This document shows, one piece after another, positions 58,752 through 64,000 of a DNA stretch of 64,000 nucleotides. The stretch is taken from positions 22,215,202 through 22,279,201 of the forward strand of contig NC_092653.1 of NCBI RefSeq assembly GCF_032118995.1. The letters are read 5' to 3'. The number at the start of each line of letters is the position of its first letter. Position 1 is the first letter of the stretch. Under the pieces are notes generated by a model. It did not search any database, was not told the origin of the DNA, and saw nothing but the letters and a program-made list of their open reading frames with translations. The stretch is from Asterias amurensis (Eukaryota > Echinodermata > Asteroidea > Forcipulatida > Asteriidae). The position numbers and the translations under genes are program-made.

Positions 58752-59006
58752 ATGATCCTTCATTTGCTTCTGCTGATCGCCGGGCCGATCGTGTGTTTGT
58801 CGGGGGAGAACGCGGATGGAGTCTCCAGCGAAGACGGTCCGGTGACCGGAGCTGTTGGCTCTGGCCATACGGGAAATCGCGCCGTGGTGGAGGTAGTTTT
58901 TCAGGATAGCGACGTGAATGGTGAATATACCACTCGTACGTATCAACTTAGTGGGACATTCTCGCCCGCTGGGGCTAGGGTCACTGCCGATGGAGAGATC
59001 AAACAG
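58752..59006 (+). CDS. ZNRF3: ZNRF3/RNF43-type E3 ubiquitin ligase, exon 1 (partial gene)
   Basis: 85 codons from ATG to a donor (AAACAG|GTTGGT), phase 0. The start MILHLLLLIAGPIVCLSG is a signal peptide. The mature N-terminus reads AVVEVVFQDSDVNGEYTTRT, YQLSGTFSPAGARVTADGEI and KQ. Human ZNRF3 exon 1 ends with FVEVVLFESSPSGDYTTYTT and GRFSRAGATLSAEGEIVQ, at the same position and phase. ZNRF3 and RNF43 are single-pass RING ligases that remove Frizzled from the cell surface and are blocked by R-spondin and LGR. The rest of the ectodomain, the membrane segment and the RING are not in the window; I looked for exon 2 up to 64000 and did not find it. An invertebrate single gene could be the parent of both vertebrate paralogs. 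Confidence 0.9.
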
Positions 59007-59429
59007 GTTGGTTCTTTTGACATTTTGACAATTGTTGACATAATTTTAATTATTTGACGAAATATTTTATTACTACTGAAAAATTGACAAATTAATGTAG
59101 GTTTTCTACCAAATCTTTCTGTGTTACTCTTGTGTGTTTTCATCCTTCGTTGACATTTGATTGAATGCCCCAATGGTTAAAGAATGGTTAAAGTATCTAC
59201 ACTTCCCTTCCTTCATTGTAATTTACCGAACCGAACTGATATTATCACAGTGATTGATCACAATACTTCTTACTACACACTGTAGGCCTACATACATGTT
59301 TATAAAGCAAAACAACTAATTCATTGATATTTATTTTACAAAAACAAAATGACCAAAAATAGCTTGGCCCCAGAACTCTGCACTTACAGTTACACGCTGA
59401 AAAAGAGTTATGACTGCGGTACAATGTAT

Positions 59430-59561
59430 GGATAACTTTCTGTATGGCGCCACCACTTTTTCACTCATTTTTACAAAAAGGGAAATATCAATCAGGTAAA
59501 TTAGATACTATATTATTTTATTTCGAATGAAAAAGTGGTGGCGCCATACGGAAACTTTTCC
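59430..59561 (+). mobile_element. hAT-like MITE (M3) with 8-bp duplication
   Basis: 132 bp, GGATAACTTTCTGTATGGCG to CGCCATACGGAAACTTTTCC. CAATGTAT lies at 59422-59429 and 59562-59569, exactly repeated. Confidence 0.92.
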
Positions 59562-59731
59562 CAATGTATAAATAGTCCCATGATATCGGGCCCAGCAGTT
59601 CACAATGAGTGCACTTCCATTTGCCCATCTTGCTTGCTGCTTGTGCAACCCAAAGTCCCAAAATTTAATATCGAGATCCACGTTCAAATGGTTTAAAAAG
59701 AAAGAGTTTGTAGCATCTGGAATTGAATTTG

Positions 59732-59870
59732 GGAAAAGTTTCCGTATGGCGCCACCACTTTTTCATTTGATATGAAATAATATAGTATTTAATTTACCTC
59801 AATGAGATATGAGATATCCCTTTTTGTAAGAATGAGTGAAAAAGTGGTGGCGCCATACGGACAGTTATCC
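59732..59870 (-). mobile_element. hAT-like MITE (M3), inverted copy with 8-bp duplication
   Basis: 139 bp, GGAAAAGTTTCCGTATGGCG to GCCATACGGACAGTTATCC. TGAATTTG lies at 59724-59731 and 59871-59878. Opposite orientation to the copy 170 bp to its left. Confidence 0.92.
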
Positions 59871-59929
59871 TGAATTTGAGATTTTTTTATATCATGAGTG
59901 CGACTTTACAACACTAACTCAAGATTGAG

Positions 59930-60030
59930 TAATTGGATCTCAGAACTCATAACTTTCAATTTTATAAGCTCTCTTTCTGTATACTACTAGTCTAAGCGGC
60001 TTACGTACCTTGTTGGTAGGATGTGACATA
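59930..60030 (+). mobile_element. S1 SINE 3' fragment
   Basis: 'aattggatctcagaactcataactttcaa' to 'gtaccttgttggtagga', the last quarter of S1. Confidence 0.65.
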
Positions 60031-60200
60031 ATAAATATCACACAAGCGCGAGTGGAATACGAAAAAATATAGTGCTTCTGCGTCCTATATCCAACGGGGC
60101 CGAAAACAAATTTATCTTCCAGTCTCACGTAAAATGCACAGAGTTTAAAATTTCAGAACGTTATTTCCCGACGAACAGCATGCACGCACACAAAGTTTAG
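60030..60200. repeat. Dispersed repeat shared with 40305-40485
   Basis: GTTTAAAATTTCAGAACGTT, 'cgacgaacagcatgc' and 'atcttccagtctcac' as in ERCC6L intron 10. Confidence 0.55.
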
Positions 60201-61497
60201 AGTGTAATTTTTGCACTGTCCGTATACGGAGCGTGACGCATTGACATTCACAATACACACTGTGCAATAAAAACAGAGGAAGTAGGATATAAAACAGAGG
60301 AAGTAGTATTGTTTTTATCCCCTTAGTAGTTAGTTTGAGCATCTGATTGATGGATTAGCGCGTAATGGAAGATAAACGACTTTGTAAGAGCAAAAACTGT
60401 GGGCCTTCTTACCTACCGTTAGCCCACCTTGTTAACGTTTTTAGGCTGCTGTATGGCTCCCCCTTGCTACTCTCTCATCTACAGTTGCCTATCCTACATT
60501 TATAAACAGTGTAAATGACGCTCGGCAGAGGCAACCAACTGCACTTGCAGTGCATACACAAAGGTAGCACAAAAGACAATTTCAGAATCTGAATGCATCC
60601 ATCCCGAAAAAATTGTATTATAAATTTGTGTGCGAATGTGTTCTGATGGGATTTGTTCTGCGAGATTGTATTTAAAAATCCAATGGAATTCCATTCATAA
60701 ACTGAGATGAACGTGCCCCTTAGAGAATTTTGCATCACATTTTGGTGATGTTAGTGGTGATTCATAGTAGTACACGCTTTCTCTACGGAATACTGTGTAG
60801 TATTTTGTAAATTTTAACTTTTGTCAGTCACACAGGGCTTATTTCAGTTGAGCCAGTTAACCTGACGTTTTACAAGTCTGTCATCTTTTATAGGAATGGT
60901 TTCAAAGCAAAAGTTGCCACCCAAAACACTTGAAGAGTATTTTGACAGGTCCTAGGACTTTTGTCAAGGAAACAAACGTTGCATACATACATGTACAGAT
61001 GATTTCCAACCTGTGAAATATCACATTATAAAACATGGTACTATTCGGTTTAAACCTGACATTAACTTGTTGAGGCACGAACTAGTAGTTGGGATGAAAA
61101 AACAAGGGATATCCCATACAAAACAACCACAATGACCGATCGACCCTTCTGATTCTACCCTTACTCTATGGTGCCACACAGTACAGTACTCAGACGTGAT
61201 GTACGTGGGTATACATAATGAAATGATTCATTATTATTCAAGCTTGATTGATTTTGTATAGGTTTCATATAACCCACAAACTTCCTGTGTCATAAAAAGG
61301 GCATCTCACTATTAACAATTTCTATAGGGTCTATAGTGCCTTTAACTTTTAAACTTCAACCAACATCTGTTCATAGGAGATTTTGTTTTGTTTTATTATA
61401 AATATTTTATATAATGCTGGACTTAAATTCACCACAAAGATCAATGTCACCAGTCTTTCAATTTATAAAAAGCGAGATCTATAAATTTAAGCTCTCT

Positions 61498-61882
61498 TTA
61501 AAGACAATGGACACTATTGGTAATTGTCAAAGACCAGTCTTCTCACTTGGTGTATCTCAACGTATGCATAAAATAACAAACCTGTGAACATTTGAGCTTA
61601 ATTGGTGGTCGAAGTTGTGAGATTACAATGAAAGAAAAAACACCCTTGTCACACGAAGTTGTGTGCTTTCAGATGCTTGATTTCGAGACCTCAAGTTCTA
61701 AATCTGAGGTCTTGAAATTTTATTCAAGTAAATTACTTCTTTCTCGAAAACTCTGTTACTTTAGAGGGAGCCGTTTCTCACAATGTTTTATACTACCAAC
61801 CTTTCCCCATTGCTTGTTACCAAGTAAGTTTTTATGATAATAATTATTTTGAGTAATTACCAATAGTGTTCACTGCCTTTAA
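61498..61882 (-). mobile_element. M1 MITE, minus orientation
   Basis: TTAAAGACAATGGACACTAT to AATAGTGTTCACTGCCTTTA, with TTAA on both sides. Confidence 0.87.
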
Positions 61883-62612
61883 GTCCTGAGTGTATAGTAA
61901 ACCTGAGAATTTTTTAACGTTTTTGTTTTATTTTAGTGTCAGGGCTTCTCCATTCTATAGAATCGCCATGCCTTTAATCTTGTCTGGTTGTTGTACAATG
62001 TGTGTGTTATGCCATGTAAATCCAGTGAGCATTCCATGTATTTGTAGATAGCATTAACTCCTAAATTGTGTTCACAGTAGGCAACCCACATATTGACATT
62101 GTGTAAAATGACTGTGTTGCCGCGGTACCATTCAAGTAGGCTCTCCCAGGCAGCAGGGGGGGGGGGGGTTGGGGAGAGGAGCATGTTTGCAAATGAACAC
62201 GTACATCTTGTATGTTAACTCAAGTATCGTATACCCCTGTTCATTGTTGACCTTTCAGCGGCAACATAAAAAACGCAAAGCCTTCCGGAATTGGCCTTCC
62301 GGAATTTATCATTTTCTTTTTAGAGTACCTTGGCCGTCGCTGCCTCTCATAAAACAAAATATGATGGAAAAGGAAGAGGAGCTTCCGGTAGTTCTGTTTG
62401 TAATGATGGTCCATGAGAAGTTTTTTATCAGACTCAAATCCATTTTAGATAAATTGGTTAGATTTATAGGATGAGAAATGTCTCATTTTGCAGAATTTAC
62501 TACTGTTTGAATGATAAGGAGGATGTAAATGTCTATACGGCTAATGTTCATGTATGTAACATGTATCGAGTATTAACCCACATACATTTTACAATCCAGA
62601 GTTTCTGTTCTT

Positions 62613-62997
62613 TTAAAGGCAGTGGACACTACTGGTTATTACTCAAAATAATTTTTAGCATAAAACCTTACTTGGTAACGAGTGATGGGGAGAGGTTGAT
62701 GGTATAAAACATTGTGAGAAACAGCTCCCTCAGAAGTGACCTAGTTTTTGAGAAAGAAGTAGTTTTCCATGAATTTGATTTCGAGACCTCTATTTAGAAT
62801 TTGAGGTCTCGAAATCAAGCATCTGAATGCACACAACTTCGTGTGACATGGGTGTTTTTTCTTTCATTATTATCTCGCAACTTCGTCGACCGATTGAGCT
62901 CAAATTTTCACAGGTTTGTTATTTTATGGTTATGTTGAGATACACCAACTGTGAAGACTAGTCTATGACAATTACCAATAGTGTCCAGTGTCTTTAA
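62613..62997 (+). mobile_element. M1 MITE, plus orientation
   Basis: TTAAAGGCAGTGGACACTAC to GTGTCCAGTGTCTTTAA. 'catacaatccagagattctgttcttttaaag' just downstream repeats the upstream flank 'acaatccagagtttctgttctttTAAAG', a duplication of about 30 bp around the insertion. Confidence 0.87.
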
Positions 62998-63147
62998 CCA
63001 ATGTACATTGTACATACAATCCAGAGATTCTGTTCTTTTAAAGTGAAGTTGCAAACTCGGTTTGTGAGTTGATGATAAATGTAGAGCTTTCAAAGTTAAT
63101 TTATTTTTAACATTCTTAAAATAAGTATCAAGGGTTTCATATACAGA

Positions 63148-63500
63148 CTCTCTATAATAATAATAATAATAATAATATGAAGCATAGCGCTCTACGGAGA
63201 ACAGAGCGCTTTACATGAGACTATGACAACAAAAGAAAAACAAACCAACTAGGATGGGTGGGGAAACAGAAATGTCTTGAGGAGGCTTTTGAATACAGGC
63301 AACGAGATCGCATCTCGCAGACCCATAGTGAGCTCATATCATAGGCGAGGGGCAGCCATTGAGAACGAGCTATCCCCAGCTTTTCGTCTAGTTCTAAGAA
63401 CAGAAAGCCAGGGCTGATCAGCTGATGAGCGGAGTCGTTGCCGGTATGCATCAGCAGTATTGGAATTGTGGATATGAACAAGTTCAACTATATTCTATAT
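63148..63500 (-). repeat. Retroposon-like 3' fragment with (TTA)n tail
   Basis: On the minus strand, about 300 bp of unrecognised sequence ends in AAAGCGCTCTGTTCTCCGTA, 'gagcgctatgcttcat' and (ATT)n. The layout fits the 3' end of a SINE or LINE. No reverse-transcriptase motif was seen. Confidence 0.4.
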
Positions 63501-63667
63501 TCGTGTTCAATTTTTATTAATAATCCTGGCTAATCTAAAATGAGTGTCTTTGTTTCTCATACTTTCAGCTGCCCCCCTTTTCATTTTTACGAGCGTTTTG
63601 ATTTCCTAACCAAGTCAAGGTGTACATTGTAGTGGCTTTTGTTTAAAACTGTTTGATCATGAATAAA

Positions 63668-63850
63668 ATCAGACCTGATATTGCACAGAGGCAAGGGAGG
63701 CGATTGCCTCCGTTGCCCCTGGTCATTGCCTTGGTGCCCTTGAAATGCCCCAGTAGAAATTTATAATTTCCTCATAGGGTGCCCTTTTGCCAAAGAGAAA
63801 ATGCCTTGGTGCCCTTGCCCTTTCAAAAACGAAGCATACAGGCCTGTAAA
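63668..63850. repeat. CAGGCCTG-type dispersed repeat, inverted copy
   Basis: 'gattgcctccgttgcccctgg', 'ccttggtgcccttgaaatgcc' and 'cgaagcatacaggcctgt' are the complement of phrases at 31551-31725. Confidence 0.5.
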
Positions 63851-64000
63851 ATTGGTTTGGCTCTGAGGAAATAAAAACATATTTTAAGTGGCTAAAAATG
63901 AGCTGCACTTTACAATTCTGGATTTGTTCAGAATGTACCCTTTATGATGTTAACGGAGCATGAGTGGTAAGCCATGCTTTAATCCTGTCCTGCTCATTGG

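Larger units (their letters stand above)
59007..64000 (+). other. First intron of the ZNRF3-like gene (runs off the window)
   Basis: At least 5 kb without a recognised exon. It holds two M3 MITEs, a SINE tail fragment, the repeat shared with 40305-40485, M1 copies at 61498-61882 and 62613-62997, a poly-G run at 62157-62168, and (TAA)n-linked repeat sequence at 63148-63500. Confidence 0.75.

Overview
The window looks like part of an invertebrate deuterostome nuclear genome, most likely an echinoderm (sea star or sea urchin). This rests on intron-rich genes whose exons translate into close relatives of vertebrate proteins, very AT-rich introns, and a dense population of short tRNA-headed SINEs and hairpin-forming MITEs. 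It is not prokaryotic, and I see no CRISPR array, operon or LTR-type element. The species call is inference.

Genes, left to right. (1) 720-2503 (+): the last two coding exons of an unrecognised gene whose 5' part lies outside the window; its last intron carries about 0.9 kb of telomere-like CCCTAA repeats. (2) 8423-15498 (+): a complete 8-exon, 277-aa gene that I read as CFAP119/CCDC189, a cilia/flagella protein. (3) 18916-24118 (-): a complete 8-exon RAD51C, 412 aa, the RecA-family recombination mediator. (4) 31052-54272 (+): a complete 20-exon ERCC6L (PICH), 1626 aa, the SNF2-family DNA translocase of ultrafine anaphase bridges, with TPR segments at both ends. (5) 58752-59006 (+): exon 1 of a ZNRF3/RNF43-type Wnt-receptor E3 ligase; the rest lies past the right edge. 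Every splice junction in genes 2-4 was checked for reading-frame phase, and their reading frames close without a break. RAD51C and ERCC6L diverge and both serve genome maintenance, but nothing shows that they are co-regulated.

Mobile DNA fills most of the remaining space. The centrepiece is a 5.3-kb foldback element (24336-29663) between RAD51C and ERCC6L. It has two inverted arms of 245-bp tandem repeats, a roughly 0.8-kb spacer without a transposase, and a perfect 9-bp target duplication (GTGCATCTT). Others are a 587-bp element with perfect 48-bp TIRs lying 146 bp upstream of the ERCC6L start codon; a 132-139-bp hAT-like MITE with 8-bp duplications; a 224-bp MITE with a 9-bp duplication; CTG/CAG-targeting 3-bp-TSD MITEs; two TTAA-targeting hairpin families (M1, about 20 copies; M2, five copies); and four tRNA-headed SINE families. 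Several elements sit inside one another, so empty sites can be read directly. The richest case is a stack of three MITEs inside one M1 copy in ERCC6L intron 6.

Local tandem duplication is a second theme: a triplicated exon in CFAP119, a half-duplicated exon in ERCC6L followed by a minisatellite, and a tandemly repeated LINE end.
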